This document shows positions 46,900 through 58,906 of a DNA stretch of 64,000 nt, one piece after another. The stretch is from Datura wrightii (lineage: Eukaryota; Streptophyta; Magnoliopsida; Solanales; Solanaceae), in NCBI GenBank assembly GCA_035772735.1, contig JASDFA010000010.1:96492001-96556000 (forward strand), written 5' to 3'. Within the stretch, counting starts at the first letter, position 1. Each line of letters begins with the position of its first letter. The position numbers and the translations under genes were made by a program. Under the pieces are notes generated by a model. It was not told the origin of the DNA. It made no database searches and worked only from the letters and a program-made list of their open reading frames with translations.

Positions 46900-47904
46900 G
46901 TTGTATCATTAGTATTAGAGAATCTGATCCCCCGACTTCTGCAAATAGGCGATCACAATATAAGGATGCAGGAATTATAGAAGGAAGTGGATTCTTTGGA
47001 AAACTCCATAGATGGAGTGGTGACTTTAGTTGTTGAGATGCACACAGTTGTTGATGAAAGAATGGAACATGCCATGAATGAAATTAAAGAAAGTTATTGG
47101 GTAATGGAGGAACATATGCGGATGTCCCAATCACAACTCTTGAGGAGAATGAAATACAGGATGCAGGGCACAATAGGTGTGACAGATAAAAAAATTACAG
47201 TTGCCCAATCGAACATATTGACTGGAATTCCCAGAATAGCCAGGGTTTGAAAGATTGTTTGTACAAGTGCGATCAATTCTTTCAAGGCGGAGGAGATAGC
47301 TGAGGATCCCAAGGTGAAAATGGCTTTGTTAGAATTGAGGGGAATGCTGTGTAGTGGCATCAATCCTATATGAAATACAGGCAGACCAGAGAGTTTTCAA
47401 GATGGGGAGAATACATGGGATGTTTATATGGCAAGATTTGGGGAAGAACTATTTGATGATCCCCATTGTTTTTTTTAAAGATCTTAGACAAGTATCTTCT
47501 ATTCAAGAGTATCTAGATTTATTTGATGAATCATTGACTAGAGTGGAATTGTTTGAAGGCTATGTAGTCAGCTTTTTTGTAAGAGGTCTAAAACCTGAGA
47601 TTGGGATCCTGTGAAGATGTTAAGGCCAAAGACTTTGGTGAAGGCTATTAGCTTGGCAAAGATCCAGGAACAAACTCAGGTAGTTCACATTCAAATTTTC
47701 ACTGTGGTACTTCCTAAGTCCAAGAACACGCTTAAGATTCTCAAATGCCATCCCAATACTTACCAAAAATCGAATCATAATTTCAGACCTAGAAAGATCA
47801 CATCTAAACCACAAAATAGTACAACTATTGGTCCAAAACCACCTTACATATATGCTACAATACTCACTCCTTTTAAGATAGATGAAAGGAGGAGTAAGAA
47901 CTAA
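46900..47904 (+). pseudogene. Ty3-type gag pseudogene
   Basis: A decayed primer-site-like agtattagagaa lies at about 46910. The frame from 46987 begins MDSLENSIDGVVTLVVEMHT. After frameshifts it continues with WHQSY, EYLDLFDESLTRVELFEGYV, FFVRGLKPEI and MLRPKTLVKAISLAKIQEQT. These match the plant Ty3 gag pattern 'WHQ.Y......W..Y...F..RF......DP...L..L.Q...V.EY...F......v.l....vs.Fl.GL...i......p.tl..A..lAk.qE'. Each piece lies in a different frame, so it is dead. The matching LTR would lie at about 46540-46900 but is too decayed to delimit. Confidence 0.8.
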
Positions 47905-47959
47905 TGTTTTAATTGTAATAAGAAGTATACTTAGAGATATCTGAAACACTCAAATCTTG

Positions 47960-48070
47960 TGCCCGTGATAAAGCATCAAGTCCAGATGGATTCACTATGA
48001 ATTTTTCCAGAAGTGTTGGGACTTCTTAAAGGCAGACTTGTTGGAAGCTCTTAACTGTTCCCATTAAAAT
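47960..48070 (+). pseudogene. L1-type LINE reverse transcriptase fragment
   Basis: RDKASSPDGFTMNF, followed after a one-base shift by QKCWDFLKADLLEAL, matches the L1 pattern 'KAPGPDGFTM.FFQ.CW...K.DL..A'. The fragment is cut at 48092 by the Ty3 LTR. Confidence 0.75.
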
Positions 48071-48092
48071 TATTAGCCGGTGAGATCTTGTT

Positions 48093-50448
48093 GTTACACC
48101 CCATAAGTTTTTATCATTTGATCGATGCGTGCGTATGTATGTTGAGAGTTTTAGAGTATGAAGCATACGAGAAAGGGCTTGGAGAATGAACTTACGAACA
48201 TGTTATCGAGCGAGCTAGAGGCCGGGGTCGAAGGCTGGGCACACTGGGCGCCGCACTGCGCTGCCTGCCTGGCACCATGGCTGGCGCGTCGCGCCGCGCC
48301 CCCTTCCCACCGCCTTATATATATGTGTGCGTGTCTCCTTCATGTTTAAGTGAACATTCCAATATATCCCAAAGATGAAAAGAGTGACATGAGCGATGGT
48401 GTCGTGTGATTTTTTCCAAATTATGCTGTTAAACTCCATTCAAATGCAAATTCGTCTTGGATAATAAGTTTCGGGCCAATAGGGAACATCCCTACGGAGT
48501 TATTTTTTGGATTCTTTCTTGGATTATCGGAGCCCTACCGAATAAAAGTGGCAGAAATCACTTCTAATTGAGTCCTAAGAGTCTACGAGTTATAGGTAAG
48601 CATTTATACCTTCTAAACTCTTGGGAATTTGTAAGCTTTCGGTCGAAGTGGATGAAGTTTGATTTGTAGTTAATGTCTTCGAAAGATATTGTTATTAGCC
48701 ATTTCATACTATTGAAAATAACCTTATTCTCTTGGCGTAAGGTCTGTAATTTGGTGGAATTACTCGCTTTAGGTTGGAACTATATGGGGAAAAGAAATCG
48801 ACAATTGAGGTATGTTAAGGCTAACTCCTCTCAGCAAGTCACTCCGGTTGTTTAGCTGATACAATCATTACCTTGTAGTAGCTTGTGCTTATAGTATTGT
48901 GGTTAGCTGCTATGAGACAAATTGAGGTTATAGTATAGTATCCCTTGTTGGGAAGTTTTATTCAGTTTGATTGTTGCCAGAGGTGACAGAGGGATTCCCT
49001 ATTCAATTATTTACCGGTTAAGAAGACTAGTAAGTGCTTTGTTACCATATTGAGGCCACAGAGCCTTGAGGGTAGCTATTAGCATACCTTGCTAAGTTAG
49101 GCAACATAAGGCATAGTTGGGCAGTACAATATAGTGTTCTACGCCTATACATATATAGTAGAGCTCGCTTACAAGCCATTCGCATATCCTGACACCTACA
49201 GGACTAGAATCATGATCAAAAGACCTTATCTTCCCGTCAGTGGCACCAGAGTTGCTAAATGGACTGGGGGGTAGTTTTCTAGGAAAAATACGAACCGGAA
49301 GGGGGGGGGGGCGTAGTTTTTTAGGCAAACTACCTACTGTTAGAAACCGTATAACTTCTGTCCACTTACAGATAGAGTTACAGGAGTCTAGATGGCTCAG
49401 ATACAGTTATAGGAGCCCAAATGACTCATATACAGTTAAAGGAGTCTAGATGGCTCAGATATAGTTAAAGGAGCCTAGATGGCTTGGATACAGCTACAGG
49501 AGCCCAGACGGCTCAGACATAGTCACAGGAGCCCAGAAGGCTCAATTACAACTTCAGAGGTCAGGTATACCGTAATTACAGCTTGCTTACTGGCCTATAG
49601 TGGTATAAATAGAAAGAGTATGATTGCTTGCACTTACCAGGGCTTATGGGGGTTGCTTGCACTTACCAAGGCTTATGGGGGCCCAGAAAGGTTATTATGT
49701 GCTGTTTGTACCTTTCAAGCTTATGGGGGCTAGGTTAGGTCCTTATTTGTACATTACCTGGAAGATATAGTCTATATTGTGAGATTATGCAGGTTAACTT
49801 CTGGCCCCTATTACTGATTACTTCCAGTTCCTTATCAACTTTCATTCAGTCATTATTTACTGCCTTATATATTCAGTATATATTGTACTGACGCTTACGC
49901 ATGGGGCGCTGCATACTTACCTGTAGGTCCAGACAGACAGGGCTCGAGACCGTCTCAGTAGCTATTTAGATCTAGTAGATTGGATATCTACTTTCTTTCG
50001 GAGTTGCCAGACATTTAAGGTTTGATTATCTTTTGTTGTATTGTTTTGGGAAGGTCGGGGCCCTGTCCCGACCAATATTCCACTCTTAGAGGCTTGCAAC
50101 CTACAATTTTTGGGTTAGTTGTGCGTTATTGGACCGTGTGGGGCCTATATGTGATATAATATGTGTGGTTCACCATTTGGGGCCTAGATATGTTATCTGT
50201 TAGGAGCATGGTGGTCTTGTCGACCCGCATAGAATGATATTATTATTGCTGTTGGGTTAGCTGATTTACTGCAGGGGTTGAGCGGTGGCCTTGTCGGCCC
50301 ATGGCTGTGTTTAAAGACGAGATATAGCTGTTTGTTTTCTTGATTATGTGTTGCTGGCATACACCAGAAGTGTAAATATCCAGCCAGGTTAGCTCAGAGT
50401 CCCGTATGGCATGAGGTGCCATTACACTCCCCAAGATGGGGCATGACA
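48093..50448 (+). repeat. 5' LTR of a plus-strand Ty3-type retrotransposon
   Basis: 2356 bp, from tgttacacccc to gggcatgaca. It shares the 'ggggccctgtcccgacc' block (about 50058-50075) with the other four LTRs of the family. A GC-rich block (48215-48310) lies directly upstream of TATATATA at 48316-48323. The primer site follows four bases after the end. No matching 3' LTR is present in the window. Confidence 0.88.
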
Positions 50449-50452
50449 AACT

Positions 50453-50464
50453 TGGTATCAGAGC
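50453..50464 (+). promoter_or_regulatory. primer binding site (initiator tRNA-Met)
   Basis: TGGTATCAGAGC is an exact match to the usual plant tRNA-Met primer site, four bases after the LTR. Confidence 0.92.
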
Positions 50465-50516
50465 AACGTCGTATACTAGGGAGTCTGCAAGCCGTATTTA
50501 GTAGAGTATTATTTAT

Positions 50517-50538
50517 AAATGTGTTGTGCACCACATTT
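50517..50538 (+). promoter_or_regulatory. dimerisation-site-like hairpin in the leader
   Basis: AAATGTG pairs with CACATTT around the 8-base loop TTGTGCAC, which contains the self-complementary GTGCAC. With one bulged T the stem can extend by about four pairs. It lies 52 bases after the primer site and upstream of gag, the place of retroviral dimerisation hairpins. Confidence 0.6.
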
Positions 50539-50661
50539 TATAAGCAGGAAGCTACAAGGAATAATAGTATGGTTATCCCTCCTTCTTCTCAAATCGTGCT
50601 ATAGAGCCGAGTTATCTAGGGGGTTGAGTCCCTAAGTTTATATTGTTATGTCTGTTTATAG

Positions 50662-51764
50662 AGATGTCGGATGTAAGGTAGACCACAACCAATCACGATT
50701 TAGACACCACAGTGGGAGAGGGTACCCGCAGGGTGCTGCAGTTGGGGACAACCCAGCTTGAGGACGAGAGAGAGAGACATCCTCTCGATTTCCCCAGTAT
50801 TCCCCAGGACACCAGGAACCTCCGAGGGTAACAAAAGCATCGACCTCACTTCCAATTCTTTCTATACCCTCATATCAGGATGTTAGAAGTGCAGTATGTA
50901 TGTTGGTTCAAATGATAGCTACTCAGCATCAGCCTCAGCTAGTAGTACCAACTATTGCCGAGCCTACTGAGGGGCCCCAGAGTTCGAAAGTACACAAGTT
51001 CCTTGCCTTGAGTCCTCCATAGTTTATAGGAATAGACCATAGAGAGGACCCTCAAAACTTCATAGACCAGCTATAGAGGATATCAAGGTTATGCACACTT
51101 CATCCACATAATCATTTGAGTTAGCAGTGTTCCGATTACGAGAGATAACAATTTTGTGGTATGAAAGTTGGGAAAGGGCCAGAGGCAGAGATGCACCTCA
51201 ACCTACACGGCCTAACTTCTCTGAAGCCTTCATAGACCACTATTTGCCCCCAGAGATCCGGTAGGCAAGACTAAAGAAGTTTTTACAATTGGAGCAGCAT
51301 AGAATGAGTATCAGAGAATATGCGTTGAGATTTGATTCCTTGGACAAATATGCGCCAACATTTATTGATACTATGCTAGCCAAGGTACATCGATTTATTA
51401 TGGGGCTTGCACTAGAGTATGTGGAATCTTTTATCATGGCCACATTACGAGAGGATATAGATATCTCATGAATTCAGGCCTTTGCTCAGAATATAGAGGA
51501 AATCAGGCAACGTCAGTATGTGATTGACAGGGCAGGTCAGGAGCAGTGTCAGAGGGCTAGACCTGCCGACTTCCAGGCAGAATTTCAAGGTGGGCCCAAG
51601 CCTCATTTGTCAGGTAGGCTACCTAGAATCCCATTTCAGTAGCAGCAGGGCAGCAGATCAGATCATCATGGACAGTCAGGTCCCAACGAGAGTTCACGAG
51701 CGTTAGGCTCACAACAACAGAGGGGTCCAAATCAGATGAGGCTAGCTATACCATGTTGTAATAC
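50662..51764 (+). pseudogene. Ty3-type gag, broken, 5' part
   Basis: Gag homology runs through FLALSPP.FIGIDHREDPQNF and WYESWERARGRDAP. It continues through HYLPPEIR and EQHRMSIREYALRFDSLDKY to KVHRFIMGL, as in chromovirus (Tekay/Del-like) gag. Several stops are present (for example in place of R and Q residues). Its zinc-knuckle is found 4.5 kb away at 56303-56345, because an LTR cluster inserted at 51765. Confidence 0.85.
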
Positions 51765-51966
51765 TGTTGATACCCAATTTTGACCTCCCAATACCTTATT
51801 TAGCCAACTATTTTATTTGTAAATTTTTAAAATATTTTCACATAGTCACAAATTATTTTTTTTAATTAGTATTTTACGTAGTCATGTTACCATTTTAATA
51901 TTATGTCTAGTTAATTGCAAATATCATTAATATTTTCGTTACATTCACATGTACAAACATTTCTTT

Positions 51967-52220
51967 ATGTATTATTATTATTATTATTTATTATTATTAT
52001 TATTAATAATATTATCATCATTATCATCATCATCATCTCATTCTTCACATATTTTTTAAATTATAAATACTAGAGAAAATATTTTAGAGTTATTATTCTT
52101 TTATTGTAAATATTGATAATTTTTTTTAATAATAAAAGAAGATAATTTTAAATATTATCATCATTATCATCATTATCATCATCATCATCTCATTCTTCAC
52201 ATATTTAAAAATGCACATAG
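51967..52220. repeat. ATT and CAT trinucleotide runs
   Basis: (TTA)n then (TCA)n runs at 51967-52036, with a second (ATC)n run at 52157-52190. The 'catcatctcattcttcacat' context is duplicated. Confidence 0.85.
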
Positions 52221-53653
52221 ATTATGCATACGTCTTTTTCGGGATTAAAAATTCCTCGGGACTCAAAAGCAAGATTTCACTATCAATCTTGACATGCCAT
52301 GGGCGTCACGACTCCCTAGGTTTGAGATGATGCGTATTCATTAGTAAAGACATACACGATCAAGATATAAGAATAAAAATGGATTTAGACACGGTTCCCT
52401 CAATCGGACAATTTTAGAGTGAGGAAGCTCATGACCGTCGACGCACCGCTGATCGACCAAATCGTAAGGCAATCCTCAGGGGTGTTTTAACTTTATAAAT
52501 TGCTAATTTATTATTTATTTTAGTATTTTATTTGGAAATAATTCTTTTTTTCATTACCCTTTAATTCTTTTAATTTTCCTTACTTATTCGTATTAATCAA
52601 TCACGTTAAATATTTTATTGAAAGCGAACAGGTACGTCTTCTCTTCTTCAATACTTGAACAAATTATTTTGAATTAAGTGTATTTATTTTTAATAATATA
52701 AATTTGCATGTTTAATCACTTAGCTATTTTTAGGATTAATAATTCATTAACCTTATTTGCTTTCTTAGTAATTCCTCACATAATAATGAATCCGGAAGGG
52801 ACCCACATTGTGGACCTCGAAAGGTGCCTAACACCTTCCTTTCAAGGTGACATGAACCCTTACCCGACTCTAGTGACCTAGGCTAGTATAACAGACCCTT
52901 AGGTTAGTACGGTGCCCTAACGCACGTCAAATCGTTAGGTGGCGACTCTTCTTCAATTTAATAATCCTTAAGAGTTGTCACATGTCGAGGTCCGCTTTCC
53001 GCGAGGAAAATGGGGCGCGACAGCATGGCGACTCTGCTGGATTTGAGATGATGCGTATTCCTTAATAAAGGCATACACGATCAAGATCTAAGAATAAGAA
53101 TGGGTTTAGACACGGTTCTCTCAATCAGATAATTTGAGAGTGAGGAAGCTCATAACCGTCGACGCACCGCTTATCGACCAAATCATAAGGCAATCCTCAG
53201 GGGTGTTTTAATAGTGAACGGCTGTGAAACCACACAACCGTTATCATAGCATATATACAATTGATAAAGGAGTAATAAAATATAAGAAGTAATAAACCAC
53301 ACAGAATGACAATTATAAGAAGGCAGTAACACATAACAAATTAAGAAAAATCATAGCAAAAATATACAGTTGATAAATGAGTAATAAAATATAAATATAT
53401 TAAGTAAAGGGATAGGTAAATAAGTAAACCAAATAACAAATTTGTTAGTCATAAAATATCAAAGAGATAATGTTAAATAACAATTAACAGATAAATAAAT
53501 GTCAGGGATATTATGAAAAGTGCATCACATAAACAAGGAAATAAAGATATGTACACGGAAATAGGATAATTGACATGTACAAACATCTCTTTATGTATTA
53601 TTATTATTATTATTTTATTTTAATTTTTTATTTTTTTTATCACCACCACTTTT

Positions 53654-53688
53654 TACCACCACCACCACCACCACCACCACCACCACCT
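53654..53688. repeat. (ACC)n microsatellite
   Basis: Eleven or so ACC units at the position where the related LTR-A has (TCA)n, so the two trinucleotide tracts are at homologous sites. Confidence 0.9.
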
Positions 53689-56257
53689 CATTCTTCACAT
53701 TTTTAAAAAAAAAATTATAAATACTAGAGAAAATATTTTAAAGTTATTATTCTTTTATTGTAAATATTGATAACTTTCTTTAATTATAAAATAAGATTGT
53801 TAATTTTATAGTTTTTCGATTACTTAGTAATTTAGTAGTTGCTAGTTTTAAATATTTTGGTAGAATATTATTTAGATCAAATATTAAGCATAATCTTATA
53901 TTCAAATTTATTCAAATCTTCTTATATTTGAAAAATAAAATATTCCTCCATATCTTTCCCGTCATGGAAGAATATTATTCTTTCCCTAAAATTCTCCCAT
54001 ACAAAATCTTTTTCTATTTTCTTTTTCTCCATCCAAAAATGTTATTTTTCACCCTCCTATTAGAGCTAGGCTTAGAAAATGATAATTAGAGGAGAGAGTG
54101 GATCCTCATATTTTACTACTCTAGCTGCTTCTCCATCGATTTTCCACCATCTTCTAATCGCTAAGAGGCTATCACCAAAATAATAATATACAATTTTCTA
54201 CCATAATTATTTGATTGCCGAAGAAAATTCGATATCTCACAAAAAGCAAAAGTGCTTCAAAAGGCTGCTACCTATGGAAGCCCAGCAAAAAACTTAAAAC
54301 TTCTTTGAGACAATCGAGCATACACTAAGTTTGGAAACGGTCAGTTCTTACTTCTAATTTTTATTATCTATTGTTGAATCCTTGATATGATTAATCATTT
54401 GCTCTTAGTATTATGCTCTAATTTTTATGGTTAATTTTTTTTATTTGTTTGGTGATCTACATATTCATGTCTAAAATTTCATGAATAAATAGGACCTATC
54501 TACAACTTGTTTTTGATAATTGGTTAAAAGAAAAAAGAGTTGCATACATTGCGGGCTTGAATAGTGTTTTCTTAAAATTATTATTGGTTCAATATTTAGA
54601 GAAATTGAATTCTGATATTTTACCATGAATGTTTTGGTTGGTTATGTATCTAAACTAATTAGCATATTTTTACTTTGTTATATGTATTCTTTTGTTGAGT
54701 TTTTGATGGTCTTTAAATGATCTTGGTATTGTGGAGTTCTATAATAGTTGTTTATTTTATGAGAGGGTATATACTATTTAAGCTATTGTTCCTATTGGTG
54801 TTAAAAATCACGGCTTTGAGAAAATGTCATGCCAACTTTTGAGCTTTGAATATTTGAGATGTTTCTTGACTTTCTCTTGCTAGTGGGATCAAAATTTAGT
54901 CGGCTCTATAAGATAATATGATCTCTTGCAAGTCATTCACATTCCATTTGGGTGGGATTTGTAGTAAGACTAATTAATTAGTTCATTGTTTGATAACCAA
55001 GTTTAACTAGGAAGAAAAATCCCAATGTTTATGGTTTATGTTTGCTTATCAAGTTGATTATCTCATAGACATTTGACAAATCAGTTGGCAAACTCTCGTT
55101 GTTTTCGTCTTTTTTTAAAATTATTTTTGTTATTATTAAGTGTCTAGTGTATGTGTGTTAAATAATACTATTTAAATTACTCATTGCGTATCTAACTTCC
55201 TCTTCGCTCTTGAATATATTTATATGTATCTCACCATAAATGACGTCGCTTGGAGTTCTATCTCGACGAGTGAAGTAGAGCTCAAATGGAATCGTCACCT
55301 CAAGAGAGATCAGGTATGTTTTGGGAAATGATGAAATAGGCAGGCTAGCTGACTTCTTGTATGAAGCGCACATAACTGCTTTAGAAAAATAAAGAAACTC
55401 GTTATCCCGTCCTTTCTAAATTTTATATGTCACCTCTTTAAAAGTCTCAAAGACCTGACAACTTTAAATATTATGCTACATCATCGATATACTTTAATGC
55501 AAACTAAAAATTAAAATATATATGTACCTTAGCTATACACGACTTTTTAAATACTTAAATATTTTATTCATTACTCTTATATATTTTTTTTAGAATTTTT
55601 TTTGTCTCATCTTAAGACGTTTAAAAGGGTTGATCATACCAAAAGATAGAATAGATGAGAGTAACATCGCATTAGACCCATTTTTAGCCTTGTCACATCC
55701 TGATCCCACTCTCTTAACTTTAACTTTATAAATTGCTAATTTATTATTTATTTTAGTATTCTATTTGGAAATAATTCTTTTGTCCATTACCCTTTAATTC
55801 TTTTAATTTTTCTTACTTATTCGTATTAATCAATCATGTTAAATATTTTATTGGAATCGAACAGATATATCTTCTCTTTTTCAATGTTTGAACATATATT
55901 TTTGAATTAAATGTATTTATTTTTAATAATATAAATTTGCATGTTTAATTACTTAGCTATTTTTAGGCTTAATAATTCATTAACCTTATTTGCTCGCTTA
56001 GTAATTCCCCACATAATAATGAATCCGGAAGGGACCCATATTGTGGACCTTGAAAGGTGCCTAACACCTTCCTTTCGAGGTGACTTGAACTCTTACCCGA
56101 CTCTGGTGACCTAGGCTAGTATAACAGACCCTTAGGTTAGTACAGTGCCCTACATCTTAAATCGTTAGGTGACGACTCTTCTTCAATTTAATAACCCTTA
56201 AGAGTTGTCACATGTTGAGGTCCGCTTTCCGCGAGGAAAATGGGGCATGAAAACTAC

Positions 56258-56360
56258 TTGTAACATTCGATATCTAGGGAGATGCATATCTGGCTCCGCC
56301 GCCTGTTATTCCTGTGGATAGGAGGACATATGATGAGGGATTGTCTGACTAGATAGCAAG
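56258..56360 (+). pseudogene. gag continuation with zinc-knuckle remnant
   Basis: CYSCG and, after a one-base shift, GHMMRDCLTR give the CX2CX4HX4C zinc-knuckle of gag. It picks up the Ty3 gag interrupted at 51764. Homology ends abruptly at 56360. Confidence 0.75.
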
Positions 56361-56595
56361 GTAATTGGTCCATCGGGACCAATTACTTTCTTTCATTTAG
56401 TTAGGCATGGCAAAGGATCTCGTTCGAAAGAGACTCTTCACCTACTCAATTGGAATGACTCTTACCCTTACTTATCTCTTTACTCAGAGAAGTCCCTCTC
56501 GGAGCTATTCCCAGCGTTGTGTCTTCTTTCTCCTTACTCTGGGAATGAAGCCGTAAGCCGAACAGAATACAGACTTTCTTTCTCTATTTGATTCA
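56361..56595. other. filler segment between gag and inverted pol
   Basis: This 235-bp stretch has no similarity to gag or pol. It begins with a perfect 11-bp stem (gtaattggtcc / ggaccaattac) and is less AT-rich than its surroundings. Its wording resembles plant mitochondrial intergenic DNA, but this is only an impression. Confidence 0.4.
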
Positions 56596-58906
56596 ACCCC
56601 TTTCATAGGTGACATTTTCAGGTATACCTAATCATCCACAGCAAACTCAAACTCTCTTCTCCTCACATTCGTGTATGATTTTATCAGCTTTGATCTATTC
56701 TCAACTGTTCTATGATAATTAGCACCTTATGCATGGCCTCACGGACAGAATCTGGACATATCAAGGTAGCTTCACCTACCTCAAACTTTCCTAGAGGAGA
56801 TCTGCATCTCCTACCATATAATGCCTCAAACGGGGCCGTCTGAATACTGGAGTGGTATTTATTGTTGTATGCGCACTCGATGAGAAGTAGGTGATCATCC
56901 CAACTGCCCTTGAAATCAATCACGCACGCCCTCAACGTATCTTCCAAAGTTTGAATAGTCCACTCGGCCTAGCCATCTGTCTATATGTGGAAAGATGTGC
57001 TGAGCTTAACCTGAGTACCGAGCCCTTTCTAGAATGGCTTCCAGAAGTGCGACGTGAACTGAGTACCCCTATCTGAGATGATAGAAAAAGGAACTCCATG
57101 TAGTTTGACTAACTCCCGAATGTATAGCCTAGCATATTCCTCTACTGAATCTATAGTCTTAACTGGTAGAAAATGTGCTGACTTAGTTATCCGATCCACG
57201 ACCACCTAAATTGAGTCATGTTGTCGGTGAGTGCGAGGTAAACCTGTGATGAACTCCATATTCACTTCTTCCCACTTACAAGTAGGAATACTGATATCCT
57301 GAGTCATACTCCCAGGTCTCTGGTGCTCAAGTTTGACCTGTTGGCAATTTGGACACTTAGCTACAAATTCGGCAATGTCCTTTTTCATGCCATTCCACCA
57401 ATAGATTTCTCATTGATCATGGTACATCTTGTTGGAACTAGGTGTACAGAGTACCTAGTGTTGTGAGCTTCCATTAATATTTTTTGTCTCAATCATCTAT
57501 CTTTGGAACACACAACTTGCCCTGGTAATGGAGTACACCATCTCCCCCTTTGGAGAATGCTTCCACCTTTTTTTTCATAACTTCCTCCTTCAACTTGAGT
57601 AAAATGGGGTCTTCATCCTGCTTTGGCTTAACCTCTACCATTTAGTGAGGATTCTAACCCACTCTGGACTACTACTCTTCCATCAGATGAATCAACTAAA
57701 TGTACCCCTAACCGAGCCAATCTGTGAATATCCTTTGCCAGCTCCTTTTTACCTTATTCAACATGTGCAACACTCCGCATAGACATCATATTGAGGGCAT
57801 CAGCCACTATATTAGCCTTGCTTGAGTGATGCAGTACACTCATGTTATAATCCTTCAATAATTCTAGCTATTTTCTCTGATGAAGATTCAAATCCTGTTG
57901 AGTGAACACGTACTACAGACCTTTATGATCTATGAAGACATCCACATGGACCCTATAGAGATAATGTATCCAAATTTTTAAAGCAAACACTATCGCCGCC
58001 AATTCAAGATCATGAATCGGATAGTTCTTCTCATGGACCTTGAGCTATCTGGATGCATAAGCTATGACTTTATCATGTTGCATCAGAACGCAACCAAGGC
58101 CAATTCTGGAGGCATCATAGTAGATCACGAACCCATCTGAACCTTCTAGAACATTCAAAACTGGGCCTGTAGTGAGTCGAGTCTTCAACTCCTGAAAACT
58201 CTTCTCACATTCGTCAGACCACTAAAACTTCACCTTTTTCGGGGTTAATTTTGTCATAAGCGAGGCACTAGAGGAGAATCCTTCAACAAACCATCATTAA
58301 TAGTCGGCTAGACCCAAGAAACTCCTAATGTTTGTAGGAGAGATGGGTCTTAACCAGTCCTTAACTGCTGCTATCTTCTGAGGATCCACCAGGATACCCT
58401 CTCTGGTGACCACATGACTGAGGAAAGCAATTGATTTTAGCCAGAATTCACACTTGCTGAATTTGGAGGACAACTAGCGATCCCTGAGAGTTTCTAAAAT
58501 TATTCTCAAGTGTCCTGCACATTCCTCCTCTGTTCTAAAATAAACTAGGATGTCGTCTATAAAGACAATGATGAACATGTCCAGGTATGTCTTGAATACC
58601 CTGTTCATCAGATCTATAAAAGCTGTAGGATCATTGGTTAGTCTAAAAGGCATAACTACAAATTTGTAGTGACCATATCGAGTTCTAAAGGCTGTATTCG
58701 TAATGTCACGTTGTCTGACCCTGAGTTGGTGGTATCCCAAGCTAAAGTCTATCTTGGAAAAATAACTAGCTCCCTGAAGCTGATCGAACAAGTCGTCCAT
58801 CTTGGGTAGAGGATACCTGTTCTTAACTGTGACTTTGTTCAGTTGATGGTAGTTGATGCACATTATGAGGGTACCGTCTTTCTTTCGGACGAATTGCACT
58901 AGGGCA
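56596..58906 (-). pseudogene. Ty3-type (chromovirus-like) pol: reverse transcriptase, RNase H, integrase
   Basis: Read on the minus strand from 58906. The reverse transcriptase has FVRKKDGTLIMCINYHQLNK, YPLPKMDDLFDQL, FSKIDFSLGYHQLRV and the catalytic FIDDIL (58474-58899). An RNase H segment follows (AYASRQLKVHEKNYP-like text, about 57900-58150, broken). Integrase has the zinc-binding part MKKDIAEFVAKCPNCQQVK (57330-57388), the core with SDRGTQF, and AYNNKYHSSIQTAPFEALYG (56800-56870). It ends at KMSPMKG near 56596. Many stops and shifts are present. The N-terminal part is cut at 58906 by another LTR. Its orientation is opposite to the gag on its left. Confidence 0.9.

Larger units (their letters stand above)
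51765..56252 (+). mobile_element. rearranged LTR cluster inserted in gag (Tat/Ogre-like primer site)
   Basis: It starts TGTTGATACCCAATTTTGAC and is flanked by AATAC (51760-51764) and ACTAC (56253-56257). LTR-A is 51765-53022. It is followed by the primer-site-like tggcgactctgctgg (53026-53040), then directly by a second, longer LTR-like copy to 56252. Bases 52485-53022 match 55716-56252, 51955-52120 match 53575-53775, and 52314-52487 match 53041-53211. No internal protein-coding part remains, so the interior was lost by recombination. Confidence 0.75.

Noticed and set aside
48158..48439. Short open frames in the GC-rich start of the Ty3 LTR
   Set aside because: They are promoter-proximal GC-rich LTR sequence; similar spurious frames appear in the LTRs at 33 kb and 39 kb.
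49240..49733. Tandem 'gagcctagatggctcagata' words as a possible protein repeat
   Set aside because: The short tandem copies lie within the LTR and the open frames change between copies.
53655..53688. Poly-histidine or poly-proline coding tract
   Set aside because: This is an (ACC)n microsatellite in an LTR with no surrounding reading frame.
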